Both the position numbers and the translations under genes were made by a program. The notes under the pieces are model-generated. The model did not search any database and was not told the origin of the DNA. It was given only the letters and a program-made list of their open reading frames with translations. From the NCBI GenBank assembly GCA_043798375.1, contig JAZDOS010000028.1, forward strand, positions 1-64,000: DNA of 64,000 nt. Direction: 5' to 3'. The DNA comes from JAPLMI01 sp043798375. GTDB taxonomy: Bacteria > Omnitrophota > Gorgyraeia > 2-01-FULL-45-10. Of the stretch, positions 6,839-15,994 are shown one piece after another. Positions within the stretch are counted from its first letter, which is position 1; every line of letters starts with the position of its first letter.

Positions 6839-8803
6839 TCAAGGCAGGAACGGCTTTGCTCTCAATATCAATTCCTTTATGGTATTCGCGTAGAAAAGTT
6901 CAAAAGCTTGCGAATCCGAAAGCTGTATGTTCCATAATCTACCAAGCTCCATAAGCAGCTCTATCCTGCCCAGTGAATCCAGCCCCAGGTCCAGCTCAAG
7001 ATGGTCATTCAAATTCACGCTCTTCTTTTTTACATAGGCCGCGATAAACCCGAGCGCTTTTTTGCAGGCGTCTGAAGATAGAAGCGCCAGGTCATCGTCG
7101 CTTAAATCCTTCCGCATTGCCGCGGAATGGACCGGCATGTCCGTACACTCACAGGATATCTTGTGGCGCATTAGTTTGCCCATAGGGGTGCGAGGCAGAG
7201 GGCTCTTTCTTATTACTAATCCCTGAATACGCTTATAGGTGTTCAACCCATGAGAAAGGTCTGCCAACCCCTGGCGCACCTTCTCTTCGATATTAGCTTG
7301 TCCCTCCTGATGGAATTTTTTTTCATCCGGAACGACAACGGCGGTAATCGTGCCCTGGGGAGGCGCGGATACCCCTCCAGTAGAAACGGCTACGCATATC
7401 TCTTTTATATACGGGCTCGAAGAGTAATGATTCTCTATCTCTTCCGGATTGACTTTTTTGCCGGATCCCAGGATCAATATTTCATCTCTCCTGCCGGTTA
7501 TATATAAAAAACCATCCTTGTCAATACGTCCGAGATCCCCGCTAAAAAACCATTCGTTCTTAATAACACGGCTGGTTTCTTCCGGTCTTTTATAATAACC
7601 CTTCATTATGTTGGAGCCGTGGACGGCAATCTCGCCGATACCTGAGTTATCCGGATCTATTATCTTTACTTCAACTTCGGGGATGGGCTTGCCGACCGAT
7701 CCGATCCGGAAAACGGACGGTGTATTGAATGTTATCACAGGAGATGATTCGGTGAGGCCGTACCCTTCGAGCATCGTATAGCCCCACCTGAAGAAATCAT
7801 AAGCGACTTTAGGGTCGAGACACGCTCCTCCGGATATCATATAATTAAGGCTATTGCCCATCCTGTGATGTAATTTCGAAAATAGTATTTTACTAATATT
7901 AATCTTGAAGCGCTCTCTTATCAGCCAGCATATATTCTGCACAAGATTGACGGTTGCTCTGATGACGGGCGGCTCTTTATCAAGCCGGTCCCTTATATTA
8001 CGATGTAAAATATCAAAAAATCGCGGCACACCTGCCATCACATCTACTTTCGTCGCTTTGATGCAATCGATTATCTCTTCCGAGTTAAGGATTGAAGGGT
8101 AACTGATGTGACCTCCTTCAAGTAACGGGACGAGACATGTTACCATGAATGAATATGTGTGATGCAGAGGCAATAAGGATATAAAGACATATCCGGGTTT
8201 TATTATCCCGAGTTTCCTGAAAGAACGCAGATTTGACAGAAGATTCTTTTGGGTGAGCATGACGGCCTTCGGCTCGGAGGTAGTTCCGGATGTGTAAAAC
8301 ATTGCGGCCGTCATATCATCCGCTACGGGGCCGGTCTCGCGGAATATTTCTTTATCCTCTACCGCAGAAAAGGCTTTGAGCCGATCCCTGAATTCTTTGG
8401 AATCAACTAAATATACTTTAAGGTCTGGCAAGACAGACTTTAAGTCAAGACGCATCCTCTCCGTAGCTAAAACGGCTTTTGCGCCCGAATACTCTATCTG
8501 TCTTTTTATATCGTCGGCGGATAGGTTTATGTCTATCGGGACGGCGACAGAGCCGATATATTGTACAGCCATAAAGGATATAGGCCACTCGGGTTGATTG
8601 CCGATCATTATCGCTATCCTGTCGGCGGGCCTTATATCGTAGGAGTAGAGCGCGTTACCCAGCGATATAGATTGAGAATATACTTCGTCGAAGCTTAAGC
8701 TTTGCCATCTGTCCTCCCTCTTAAAAAAAATGGCCCGTTCAGCAGAACGCGCCTTGACCACTTCGGAAAAATATTCATACATGCTTTTGGCTAATAAATC
8801 CAT
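6839..8803 (-). CDS. acyl-AMP ligase fused to a C-terminal acyl carrier domain
   Basis: The 654-residue protein has a full adenylate-forming domain: P-loop TSGTTSEPK (171-179), GYGLTE (347-352), SGDLG (421-425), the hinge/A8 region GRRDEIL (437-443) and the A10 lysine Lys543 in PMGK. Residues about 575-650 form an acyl/peptidyl carrier domain with LGLDSLG, where Ser610 is the phosphopantetheine site. It should activate a fatty acid as acyl-AMP and load it on its own carrier arm. The stop lies 35 codons beyond the carrier core, so no release domain is present. Only 3 nt separate it from the upstream acyltransferase gene, the probable consumer of the acyl thioester. Exosortase-A loci often carry related acyl ligases. 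Confidence 0.85.
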   Translation of the reverse strand: MDLLAKSMYEYFSEVVKARSAERAIFFKREDRWQSLSFDEVYSQSISLGNALYSYDIRPADRIAIMIGNQPEWPISFMAVQYIGSVAVPIDINLSADDIKRQIEYSGAKAVLATERMRLDLKSVLPDLKVYLVDSKEFRDRLKAFSAVEDKEIFRETGPVADDMTAAMFYTSGTTSEPKAVMLTQKNLLSNLRSFRKLGIIKPGYVFISLLPLHHTYSFMVTCLVPLLEGGHISYPSILNSEEIIDCIKATKVDVMAGVPRFFDILHRNIRDRLDKEPPVIRATVNLVQNICWLIRERFKINISKILFSKLHHRMGNSLNYMISGGACLDPKVAYDFFRWGYTMLEGYGLTESSPVITFNTPSVFRIGSVGKPIPEVEVKIIDPDNSGIGEIAVHGSNIMKGYYKRPEETSRVIKNEWFFSGDLGRIDKDGFLYITGRRDEILILGSGKKVNPEEIENHYSSSPYIKEICVAVSTGGVSAPPQGTITAVVVPDEKKFHQEGQANIEEKVRQGLADLSHGLNTYKRIQGLVIRKSPLPRTPMGKLMRHKISCECTDMPVHSAAMRKDLSDDDLALLSSDACKKALGFIAAYVKKKSVNLNDHLELDLGLDSLGRIELLMELGRLWNIQLSDSQAFELFYANTIKELILRAKPFLP

Positions 8804-8806
8804 AAG

Positions 8807-9541
8807 CTAAATGATAAATTTGGGTATATGCTGACGTTCCAACCCCTGTACGAAGTACTCTTTTGCGAATTTAGGAGATTTTTGATACACGGACCTCTCA
8901 ACTTCTTCCACATCGGCCAGATAAGGGTCTACTATGCCGTAAAGATCAACCTCTTCGCCTATAGGCTTGAAGACGAAACCGTGTATCCGCAGCAAAAAAC
9001 ATAATGGCTTTTCCATTAAAGCGAACCAGTACCTTATGCCTCGACGCTTCGACTCCTGGTACATTTCGCGATACAGCCCGAATGCCATCGGCCTGACACG
9101 CTTTGCGATATTCTCCAGATCGGATCCGGTCACGTTATCGTCGAAATCCGGAGTGTAGCTCAATCCGTCAGCCGCTCTGCGCCGGTAACGCTTGCTTATC
9201 ACAAGCCGCGATATTTCAACGGCCTGATTTCTGGAAAAGTCCTTTATGTCAATATGTAATTTACCGCGGCAGTGTTCTTCGAACGGAAAGCCGTTTGGAG
9301 AATCGAGCACTAGCCTTACCGCTCCGATCATCCCATACTGGTCGGACACGGCAAAGTGTATAGAATGAGGGTCGTACTTATCGCTTTCCATGCCGTCCGG
9401 GTATTGTTGCGGGTCCAGAAAATGGCTCTCATTACAATAGACTTCATAGCGGAGGCGGTAAACCGCGTTGAGCTCGTCGGAAGAATCGGCGTGTTTGAAT
9501 ACTAATTTCGACTGGCCTATAAGCTCTTTCAGCTCATCCAT
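8807..9541 (-). CDS. exosortase-associated N-acyltransferase (FeeM/autoinducer-synthase-like)
   Basis: The 244 residues match the PEP-CTERM/exosortase-associated acyltransferase family, related to FeeM N-acyl-amino-acid synthases and acyl-homoserine-lactone synthases. Typical features are the opening VYRLRYEVYCNE, the core GAVRLVLDS, the motif EISRLVISKRYRRR, and GLYREMYQESKRRGIRYW. Family members transfer an acyl chain from an acyl carrier protein to an amino group of a small molecule. It is the first gene of an operon and is followed by a ligase with its own carrier domain, so donor and transferase are encoded together. The acceptor substrate is not deducible from sequence. Confidence 0.85.
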   Translation of the reverse strand: MDELKELIGQSKLVFKHADSSDELNAVYRLRYEVYCNESHFLDPQQYPDGMESDKYDPHSIHFAVSDQYGMIGAVRLVLDSPNGFPFEEHCRGKLHIDIKDFSRNQAVEISRLVISKRYRRRAADGLSYTPDFDDNVTGSDLENIAKRVRPMAFGLYREMYQESKRRGIRYWFALMEKPLCFLLRIHGFVFKPIGEEVDLYGIVDPYLADVEEVERSVYQKSPKFAKEYFVQGLERQHIPKFII

Positions 9542-9608
9542 AAGTTTGTTCCCCGGGTTCTATCGAAAACTGATTCAATTTCGGCCATCGTCTTATGATT
9601 GTATTCAT

Positions 9609-9637
9609 AGGCTATCACCGAGCCCATAATTTGTCAA
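9609..9637 (-). promoter_or_regulatory. possible sigma-70 promoter for the acyltransferase-ligase operon
   Basis: TTGACA (9632-9637, minus strand) is followed after 17 bp by TAGCCT (9609-9614), a weak -10. It lies back-to-back with the plus-strand promoter at 9664, so both sides of the cluster could respond to the same regulator. The -35 is perfect and the -10 is poor. Confidence 0.4.
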
Positions 9638-9663
9638 GCTCACAAATTTATATCCATTCCCCC

Positions 9664-9692
9664 TTGACGTAGGTAATCTCCAAGGGTATAAT
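9664..9692 (+). promoter_or_regulatory. sigma-70 promoter of the plus-strand export operon
   Basis: TTGACG (9664-9669), a 17-bp spacer and TATAAT (9687-9692) form an almost perfect promoter. The expected start is about 6 nt before the ATG at 9705, so the transcript would be nearly leaderless. No Shine-Dalgarno sequence precedes that ATG, which agrees. Confidence 0.75.
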
Positions 9693-9704
9693 TATATAAT
9701 ATAG

Positions 9705-11084
9705 ATGATACATAAAGACCTGTTATATCTGAGTCGAAAAAAGGCTTTGTATGCATTTAAGCTGCATGCAAAAAATGTCCCCTTTTACCGCAAGTTCCTG
9801 CAAGAATCAAATGTCCATCCAGAAAAAATAAAGACCGTAGATGATTTTATCAAGCTTGCGCCCATCCTGGATAAAGACAGGTTATTTACCTCCAATCTAC
9901 AGAACATAGGCGAGATCTTGTCCCGAAACAGCCTGAGAGAAGCTCATGCCATTCTTCCTAGCTCGGGATTTTCCGGTAAATTTTCCTTCGGGATCAACAC
10001 AAAAAGAGATTCCAGGTCACAGGAAAAGCACATGGACATGATGCTTGATTATATGTTTGACATCAGGCATAAGAGGACCCTTTTAATAAACTCCCTCTCC
10101 ATGGGCATCGCAATCCCGACTGCGAAAGTGGTTACAATAAACACCGGTCCTCGATTGGATATAGTCATCTCTACAGTAAAAACGTTCTCCGGACAATTCG
10201 ACCAGATGATAATTATCGGGGATAACTGTCTCTTAAAAAACGTTATTGAAAAAGGTATGGCGGATGGTATAAGATGGCAGGATCATATAATCCATCTCAT
10301 CATGGGAGGAGACAGCTTTCCGGAGAACTTCAGGTCCTATCTGGCCTATCTGATGAAGGCTGATATAGATCGCGATAAAAAAATACTGATCGGCTCATCC
10401 TTTGGCATCGCGGAGATCGGCCTTGATATTTTATGGGAGACCCCTGATACAATAGGAATAAGGAGAGCCGCTTCCCTTGACTCTAAATTCAGAACGGCTA
10501 TCCTTGGGCAGGAAGAAGAACCATGCCCCATGCTATTTCAATATCATCCTTTGAAGATCCATGTCGAAGAAGTGCACAACCGGTTAGTCTTCACAAATTT
10601 AAACACAAACGCGATAATACCAGTGGTGCGATACGCAAGCGGTGATCGCGGCATTATAATCCCTTATGAGCGGATAGTAAAAACGCTCGAGGCGGTAGGG
10701 TTACAAAGATACATACCGCGTATCAACCTTCCAATAGTTGCAGTTAAAGAAAGGCTGCAATATCTGAATTTTGACGGAAAGCTGATATCCACGAGCTCCA
10801 TCAGCCCAATTAAAAACGCGCTTTACAATGATTTCACCTTGCCCGGTTTTATAACAGGGTATTTCAGGATAGTCGAATCAGGGAGGAAATTCCTTTTGGA
10901 AATACAGTTAAAACAGGATGTCACCATTTCCGACGAGGTCAAGAAGAGGTTTGATGTCGCGATAGCGAATTATGTCCGGAACGTGGATATCGAATTGAAA
11001 TTTTACCCTTACAGGGAATTCCAATATGGGATGGAGCTGGATTATGAGAGAAAATTCCAATATATGTTTCAAGGCCATGCGTGA
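9705..11084 (+). CDS. PaaK/CapK-like adenylating enzyme
   Basis: The 459 residues follow the phenylacetate-CoA ligase/CapK architecture (COG1541 type). Visible are the N-terminal FYRKFL segment, a P-loop-like SSGFSGK (86-92) in place of SSGTTGK, GSSFGIAEIG (230-239) at the YG.TE position, and RYASGDRG (309-316). The core motifs are altered from typical ligases, so the substrate and even the activity are open. It could activate an aryl or acyl acid, or another carboxylate used by the neighbouring acyltransferase. It is the first gene of a five-gene plus-strand operon. The next gene starts inside its 3' end. Confidence 0.65.
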   Translation: MIHKDLLYLSRKKALYAFKLHAKNVPFYRKFLQESNVHPEKIKTVDDFIKLAPILDKDRLFTSNLQNIGEILSRNSLREAHAILPSSGFSGKFSFGINTKRDSRSQEKHMDMMLDYMFDIRHKRTLLINSLSMGIAIPTAKVVTINTGPRLDIVISTVKTFSGQFDQMIIIGDNCLLKNVIEKGMADGIRWQDHIIHLIMGGDSFPENFRSYLAYLMKADIDRDKKILIGSSFGIAEIGLDILWETPDTIGIRRAASLDSKFRTAILGQEEEPCPMLFQYHPLKIHVEEVHNRLVFTNLNTNAIIPVVRYASGDRGIIIPYERIVKTLEAVGLQRYIPRINLPIVAVKERLQYLNFDGKLISTSSISPIKNALYNDFTLPGFITGYFRIVESGRKFLLEIQLKQDVTISDEVKKRFDVAIANYVRNVDIELKFYPYREFQYGMELDYERKFQYMFQGHA

Positions 11085-11838
11085 AGTTTCGCTATGCATA
11101 ATATTCGTTTATCTTTTCTGCGCATATAGCTTCGTCTGCGCTGCCGTGGAATTAACCGGCCAGGAGATAATAAAACGCTCTGATGATCTGATGCGGGGCG
11201 ACACTTCCCATGGTAGATATAAGATGACGGTCATAACACCGGACTGGCAAAGGACTCTCGAGCTGGAGGCATATAGCGCAGGACGAGACAGGACATTTAT
11301 CCGCGTCTTGTCTCCGGTTAAAGAAGCGGGTGTGACATCTTTACGGGTTAAAACAAATATGTGGAATTATCTGCCCAAAATCGAGCGCATGATCAAGATA
11401 CCTCCCTCAATGATGCTGCAGCCGTGGATGGGAAGCGACTACACCAATGACGACCTTGTCAAAGAAAGCAGTGTCGTATATGATTACACGCATGTGATAG
11501 CTGATGAAGAAAATATAGGCTCGGATACCGCTTATAAAGTAGAGCTGACCCCAAAACCCAGAGCCCCCGTGACGTGGGGCAAGCTTATATTCTGGGTCAG
11601 AAAAAAAGACTTCGTGCCGTTACGCGAAGAGTTCTACAGCGAGCACGCCAAGCTGATCAAGGTACTGGAGTACTCCGAGGTAAAACAGATGTCGGACCGG
11701 TCTATTCCTACAGTCTGGAAGATGATATCAAGCGTAAAAGAGAGGCATATAACAATAGTGGAAGTCCAAAGCGTCATATACAATCAGCCGTTAGATGAAA
11801 ACATATTCACCATGGGTAACCTAAAGAGCGTGAAATGA
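11044..11838 (+). CDS. periplasmic LolA-like outer-membrane lipoprotein-sorting protein
   Basis: About 264 residues with an N-terminal signal sequence (LCIIFVYLFCAYSFVCA). The mature part follows the LolA-like family found beside FtsX or RND exporters (ELTGQEIIKRSDDLMRG, RVLSPVKEAGVTSLR, VRKKDFVPLREEFYS). These proteins form an open half-barrel that carries lipid or lipoprotein across the periplasm. I chose the ATG at 11044, with GGAG 7 nt upstream; the frame continues upstream to 11026, and ATG 11077 is also possible. It overlaps the upstream gene and is coupled to the permease gene (4-nt overlap). Confidence 0.8.
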   Translation: MRENSNICFKAMREVSLCIIFVYLFCAYSFVCAAVELTGQEIIKRSDDLMRGDTSHGRYKMTVITPDWQRTLELEAYSAGRDRTFIRVLSPVKEAGVTSLRVKTNMWNYLPKIERMIKIPPSMMLQPWMGSDYTNDDLVKESSVVYDYTHVIADEENIGSDTAYKVELTPKPRAPVTWGKLIFWVRKKDFVPLREEFYSEHAKLIKVLEYSEVKQMSDRSIPTVWKMISSVKERHITIVEVQSVIYNQPLDENIFTMGNLKSVK

Positions 11839-13049
11839 AAATATTTTTAAAAATAGCGTGGCGGAATGTATTAAGAAGCCGTAATCGCTCGCTTATAACC
11901 ATCCTTGCCGTAGCGATAGGATTCGCGAGTCTCATCTTCATCAGGGCCTTTGTAGACGGCGGAGATCATCAGATGGTGGAAAATTATACTAACCTTATCT
12001 CCGGACATATCCAAATACACGAACAGGGTTTTCAATCGAATATGGGATTGGATAAGAGCATAAACTCGACCGTCGATATCATCACCGCCTTGAACGACCC
12101 TCGCGTGCGTTTCTATTCAAAACGAATAAAAGAATTCGCGCTCATCAGCTCCGCCGAACATTCTTCCGGAGTCCTCCTTATGGGTATCGATAGCGCCGCC
12201 GAAAGAGACGTCACGGAATTATCCAAACGAGTGCACACAGGCTCTTTTCTGTCCGATGATGAGCATATAGTGATCGGTAAGGGCCTGGCATCATCATTAA
12301 ATGTAGGGCTCGGGGACAAGGTTGTCGTAATGGGCCAGGCCGCCGATGGAAGCCTCGCTAACGAGGCATACAGGGTAGGCGGAATTATGGACACCGGGAC
12401 CGAAGACCTGGATAAGGGATTGGCGATCATCACGCTTCCCGCCGCGCGAGAACTGTTCGTGATGGGAGATAAAGTCTCCGAAGTGGCCGTGCGTATTAAC
12501 GACCTAAAAAACGTTGATGCTGTAGCCGGAGACTTAAAGAAGGCTTTGGGCGGCAAATCCTTTGAGATACTTACATGGAAAGATATATCCCCCATGCTTG
12601 TCCAATGGATAGAATTCGATATCGCTTTTACCAACATCATCCTTTTTGTAGTCCTCCTGGTCGTCGCGGCTGGCATACTCAATACGCTTCTCATGGCGAC
12701 GCTTGAGCGCGTGAAAGAGTTCGGAATAATGCTTGCTCTCGGCACAAGGAGGATACAGATAATTTTAATGATAGCGCTGGAATCTCTGATACTAGGATCT
12801 ATCGGTACCATAGCCGGTTATGTCATTGGAATAAGCCTATCGCTCTATTTCGGTGTCAGGGGTATCAATCTCGCCCCATTCTCAAAAGCCCTGACCGATT
12901 ATTATATCGGCTCGACCATATATACGCGCATAACGCCGGGATACCTTATCGCATACGGCTCGATTATTTTGATAACGTGCATAGTGGTATCTGTATACCC
13001 TGCCTGGCACGCCGCGTCCTTAAGGCCGGCCGAAACTATCAGAACATAG
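11835..13049 (+). CDS. FtsX/LolCE-type ABC transporter permease
   Basis: The 404 residues show the MacB/LolC topology: one N-terminal membrane helix (SLITILAVAIGFASLIFI), a periplasmic domain of about 220 residues, and three C-terminal helices near 255-395. The cytoplasmic coupling stretch ERVKEFGIMLALG is characteristic of FtsX permeases. Such permeases extract lipidated molecules from the inner membrane instead of pumping solutes. A single permease gene implies a homodimer. It lies between a LolA-like carrier and a LolD-like ATPase, giving a complete inner-membrane-to-periplasm export unit. Confidence 0.85.
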   Translation: MKIFLKIAWRNVLRSRNRSLITILAVAIGFASLIFIRAFVDGGDHQMVENYTNLISGHIQIHEQGFQSNMGLDKSINSTVDIITALNDPRVRFYSKRIKEFALISSAEHSSGVLLMGIDSAAERDVTELSKRVHTGSFLSDDEHIVIGKGLASSLNVGLGDKVVVMGQAADGSLANEAYRVGGIMDTGTEDLDKGLAIITLPAARELFVMGDKVSEVAVRINDLKNVDAVAGDLKKALGGKSFEILTWKDISPMLVQWIEFDIAFTNIILFVVLLVVAAGILNTLLMATLERVKEFGIMLALGTRRIQIILMIALESLILGSIGTIAGYVIGISLSLYFGVRGINLAPFSKALTDYYIGSTIYTRITPGYLIAYGSIILITCIVVSVYPAWHAASLRPAETIRT

Positions 13050-13062
13050 GACAGGACGATTT

Positions 13063-13740
13063 ATGGCACTTATTGAGATAAAAGGCGTCACCAAAACGTA
13101 TGTGGAGAATACCGGAATACGCACTGAAGCCCTGCGAGGTATTGACCTTGTTATAAATGAGGGCGAGTTTCTTTCAATAGCCGGGCCGTCAGGATCGGGC
13201 AAGACGACTCTTCTCAACCTGATAGGCGCGCTCGACAATCCTACATCCGGAACTATTTTTTTTGACGGACAGGAGATCAGTAAGACCCCGATCGCCGGGC
13301 TCGCGGATTTTCGACTCAAAAAAATAGGATTCGTATTTCAAGCGTATAATCTCTTTAACACTTTAACCGCGGTTGAAAATATAGAATATGTATTGCTATT
13401 ACAGAAAAAGGCGCCTGATGAGGCCAGGAAGATAGCCTCCGGGCTTATCGGGCGCGTCGGCTTATCCGATTGCGCTAATAAACGCGCGAATAGGTTGAGC
13501 GGCGGGCAGCAGCAGCGCGTCGCTGTCGCAAGGGCCATCGCGCCGCATCCTAATGTTATTCTGGCAGATGAGCCTACGGCCAATCTCGACTCCAAGACAG
13601 CGTCAAGCTTACTCGACTTAATGCATGAATTGAACCGCGCGGCCGGTGTAACTTTCGTCTTTTCGACCCACGACAGGATGGTTATGGAGAAAGCGACGAG
13701 GCTCGTCCTGATAAGCGACGGGAAGATAACCAATGGGTAG
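13063..13740 (+). CDS. LolD/MacB-type ABC transporter ATPase
   Basis: The 225-residue ATPase has Walker A GPSGSGKTT (41-49), the Q-loop Gln93, signature LSGGQ (145-149), Walker B VILADE (165-170) and the following PTANLDS. The family pairs with FtsX-type permeases. It begins 13 bp after the permease stop and overlaps the following outer-membrane gene by 8 nt, so the exporter is one transcript. Confidence 0.9.
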   Translation: MALIEIKGVTKTYVENTGIRTEALRGIDLVINEGEFLSIAGPSGSGKTTLLNLIGALDNPTSGTIFFDGQEISKTPIAGLADFRLKKIGFVFQAYNLFNTLTAVENIEYVLLLQKKAPDEARKIASGLIGRVGLSDCANKRANRLSGGQQQRVAVARAIAPHPNVILADEPTANLDSKTASSLLDLMHELNRAAGVTFVFSTHDRMVMEKATRLVLISDGKITNG

Positions 13741-14926
13741 CCCGGTTACCCGCTCCTTATTCGCCGTTCTTTTTATTTCTTTACTGGCCCTGCCCGCTTT
13801 CGCGTTCGAGAAACCGAAGGTCGGAGGGTATTATAAAAACATCTTCAGTACATCCAAAACCGTCTCCGGTAAAAAAGCGTACGTTTCATACCTGCAAAGG
13901 GTGCGTTTTGATATAAACGAAAAAATTTCCGATAAGATTAGCGCAAGACTGATGATTGACAATGATTTCCTTTTGAACGATTATTCCACGTCCCCTGATT
14001 TCAACGTCGTGCGCGAATACAATCAGAGAGAACTGGCATTCTGGGATACACATAATGTCCTTGTCAACAAACGCGACCTGTTCTGGACGGAGTCTTTCTA
14101 CCGCGCATACATCCAGTATGATACGCCGCTCGTTAAATGTGTGATAGGCAAGCAGAATATCGACTGGGACAGGATGCGCTTCTACCACCCCTTCGATCTC
14201 TTTAATCCTGTCTCCCCCCTCCAGATAGAAAAGGACGAGAAGATGGGGGTGGACGCGGTTAATATCGAGCTTCGGGCCCAGCCTTTCATGTCATACAATT
14301 TTATCTACGCTCCGGATAGGTCGGGCGGCCTCGAGAGTTATGGCTTAAGATTTGCGAGCAAGGTCCGGGATTATGATATTTTTCTTATGGCCGCCGACAT
14401 AGAGAAAGACTACTATGTCGGATTCGCGTTCGACGGCTACCTGAAAGAATCCGGATTACGGGGAGAGGTCTCATACACCTTTAACCACAATTACAACGAT
14501 AAAGTCATAGACAACGGCAACTATAATGACGACCCCGATAATTTTTTGCGGGCTTCGATAGGCATGGACCGGAGCTTCACGTCCAAACTCTACGGGATAA
14601 TAGAATACTTTTATAACGGCGTCGCGAAGATAATGAATGCTCCTCTTTTTATCTCCTCTCTCCCCTACAGCAGGCGCGCGCTCACCATAACAAAGCATAT
14701 TTTAGGCGCGGGACTTGAATATGAGGCTGCCGGGATAACTAAACTGAATAACTACCTATTCTATGATTTTGAGGGGAAAAGTCTCTTTTATAACCCGGAA
14801 TTTAAATGGAGTATCAAGCCCAACGCCGACATCACGATCGGCTGCCAAATATTCACAGGCGATTCTGACAGTGAATACGGCAACTACCATAATCTCTTCT
14901 ACGCGGAGATGAAGATCTACTTTTAA
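13733..14926 (+). CDS. outer-membrane beta-barrel protein of the export operon
   Basis: The 397 residues start with a signal peptide (RSLFAVLFISLLALPAFA) and continue with alternating beta strands rich in Tyr, Phe and Asn. They end in a C-terminal Phe (MKIYF), the recognition signature for BAM-assembled barrels. The motif WDRMRFYHPFDLFNPVSPLQ with a following GVDAV resembles barrel proteins found with LolA-like and RND/FtsX exporters (DUF1302-like context). It could be the outer-membrane receiver or conduit for whatever the Lol-like unit moves. It is last in the operon and followed by a strong hairpin terminator. Confidence 0.7.
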   Translation: MGSPVTRSLFAVLFISLLALPAFAFEKPKVGGYYKNIFSTSKTVSGKKAYVSYLQRVRFDINEKISDKISARLMIDNDFLLNDYSTSPDFNVVREYNQRELAFWDTHNVLVNKRDLFWTESFYRAYIQYDTPLVKCVIGKQNIDWDRMRFYHPFDLFNPVSPLQIEKDEKMGVDAVNIELRAQPFMSYNFIYAPDRSGGLESYGLRFASKVRDYDIFLMAADIEKDYYVGFAFDGYLKESGLRGEVSYTFNHNYNDKVIDNGNYNDDPDNFLRASIGMDRSFTSKLYGIIEYFYNGVAKIMNAPLFISSLPYSRRALTITKHILGAGLEYEAAGITKLNNYLFYDFEGKSLFYNPEFKWSIKPNADITIGCQIFTGDSDSEYGNYHNLFYAEMKIYF

Positions 14927-14953
14927 ATGTCCCCTACGAGCTGAGTTATTGCC

Positions 14954-15004
14954 AAAAAAAAGACGTCTATTTTTTCTTTTGGAAAAAGCTAGACGCCTTT
15001 TTTC
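14954..15004. terminator. bidirectional intrinsic terminator
   Basis: The arm AAAAAAAAGACGTCTA (14954-14969) pairs with TAGACGCCTTTTTTT (from 14990) with one G-T pair. The A-tract and T-tract on either side allow termination in both directions. It lies between the plus-strand export operon and the minus-strand PEP-CTERM operon, whose genes converge here. Confidence 0.8.
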
Positions 15005-15034
15005 TTGACTAAAGCCTCAGTCTAAGGAAAGAGG

Positions 15035-15080
15035 CGTTTAACTTTACACTACAAAACGAGCTCGCGTGTAAAGCTAAACG
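15035..15080. repeat. inverted repeat overlapping the end of the PEP-CTERM gene
   Basis: CGTTTAACTTTACAC (15035-15049) and GTGTAAAGCTAAACG (15066-15080) match as inverted repeats with one mismatch. The right arm contains the stop codon region of the PEP-CTERM gene. No long T-run follows, so it may stabilise the mRNA end; the nearby terminator probably does the stopping. Confidence 0.55.
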
Positions 15081-15961
15081 ATCTGTTTCCTCTTACGATG
15101 TGTTACAGCAAACCCCAATACTCCCATCGTTACCATGAGCATTGACATCGGCTCTGGGACCACGCTGCCTGTACCAAAACCCGCGCCTCTGACATTCCAA
15201 TCTCCGGTAGGATTAGGGGAATTTGGATTCACTGTCCAACTCATCTGAAAATCACTATTTCCGCCCGTACCGTTCGGAATCGAGTTGGTATCATACAGAT
15301 CTTTCCAAGCTCCGTCTACGATGTCAAGATACATTCCTCCACCACCAGAATATGTGGTAAAGTTAAAGTGACTTGACATGGTAGTGCCATTAGAGTCTAG
15401 AATAGTCGGAACTAAGTCAAGTACTAACGTTCCATCAGTTACGCCTGTGTACGTGCCTAATCCGGTTCTACCGCCAGATCCCGATCCTCCGTTGAAATCC
15501 GGAGTATTGTCCAGATAAACACTTACATGCCCACCTTTGGAATAGATGAAACTTTCACCTACCAAAGGAGCTCCCAGGTAATTATCGTCGAAGCCGTAAA
15601 AGATGAACGTCAATTCTTGAGACGCGCTACGTTGCCAAACTACGTTGGTTAAAGAGGGTAGCTCTTTAATCCAAGCAACCGTCGCGACACCCCACGAATC
15701 TTCCTGGTTGGTGGCATCGGCAATGCCCCAAGTATTGGCATTGAACACAGTCCCTACGGGAGTATCGCTTCCACTTCCATACCAGGCCGGATTGCTATTG
15801 GTTGTCTCATATTGATTTGCACCTGCACCACCTGTTTGAAAGGAATAGAATCTGCCCCAATCATACAACTGATCGGTGTTAAACTCTACCGGAGTGGAAG
15901 CATATGCATTTCCTAAGCCCACAACCAACAACAGTGCTGCTATCAACATTACATTTTTCAT
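15074..15961 (-). CDS. PEP-CTERM sorting domain protein (295 aa)
   Basis: A signal peptide (LIAALLLVVGLGNAYA) leads into a Gly/Ser/Asn/Thr-rich beta-type exported domain. The C-terminus is a complete PEP-CTERM tripartite signal: PEP near 269-271, a hydrophobic segment (MLMVTMGVLGFAV) and a basic end (HRKRKQ). Exosortase should cleave near PEP and hand the protein to the exopolysaccharide or cell surface. An AAGGGGGTG ribosome-binding site precedes the start. It is third in the operon led by the sugar transferase and is the last gene before the terminator region. Extracellular role unknown; such proteins are thought to be matrix or flocculation components. Confidence 0.9.
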   Translation of the reverse strand: MKNVMLIAALLLVVGLGNAYASTPVEFNTDQLYDWGRFYSFQTGGAGANQYETTNSNPAWYGSGSDTPVGTVFNANTWGIADATNQEDSWGVATVAWIKELPSLTNVVWQRSASQELTFIFYGFDDNYLGAPLVGESFIYSKGGHVSVYLDNTPDFNGGSGSGGRTGLGTYTGVTDGTLVLDLVPTILDSNGTTMSSHFNFTTYSGGGGMYLDIVDGAWKDLYDTNSIPNGTGGNSDFQMSWTVNPNSPNPTGDWNVRGAGFGTGSVVPEPMSMLMVTMGVLGFAVTHRKRKQIV

Positions 15962-15994
15962 TTATTCACCCCCTTCCGTTTCTTGAATTTAAAT

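Noticed and set aside
12113..12811. 232-residue minus-strand frame
   Set aside because: Antisense to the FtsX-type permease; Ser/Ile-rich composition with no motif is typical of shadow frames.
13000..13030. Sigma-54 promoter at TGGCACG in the end of the permease gene
   Set aside because: The bases after TGGCACG-N4 are GTCC, not TTGC, so the -12 element is missing.
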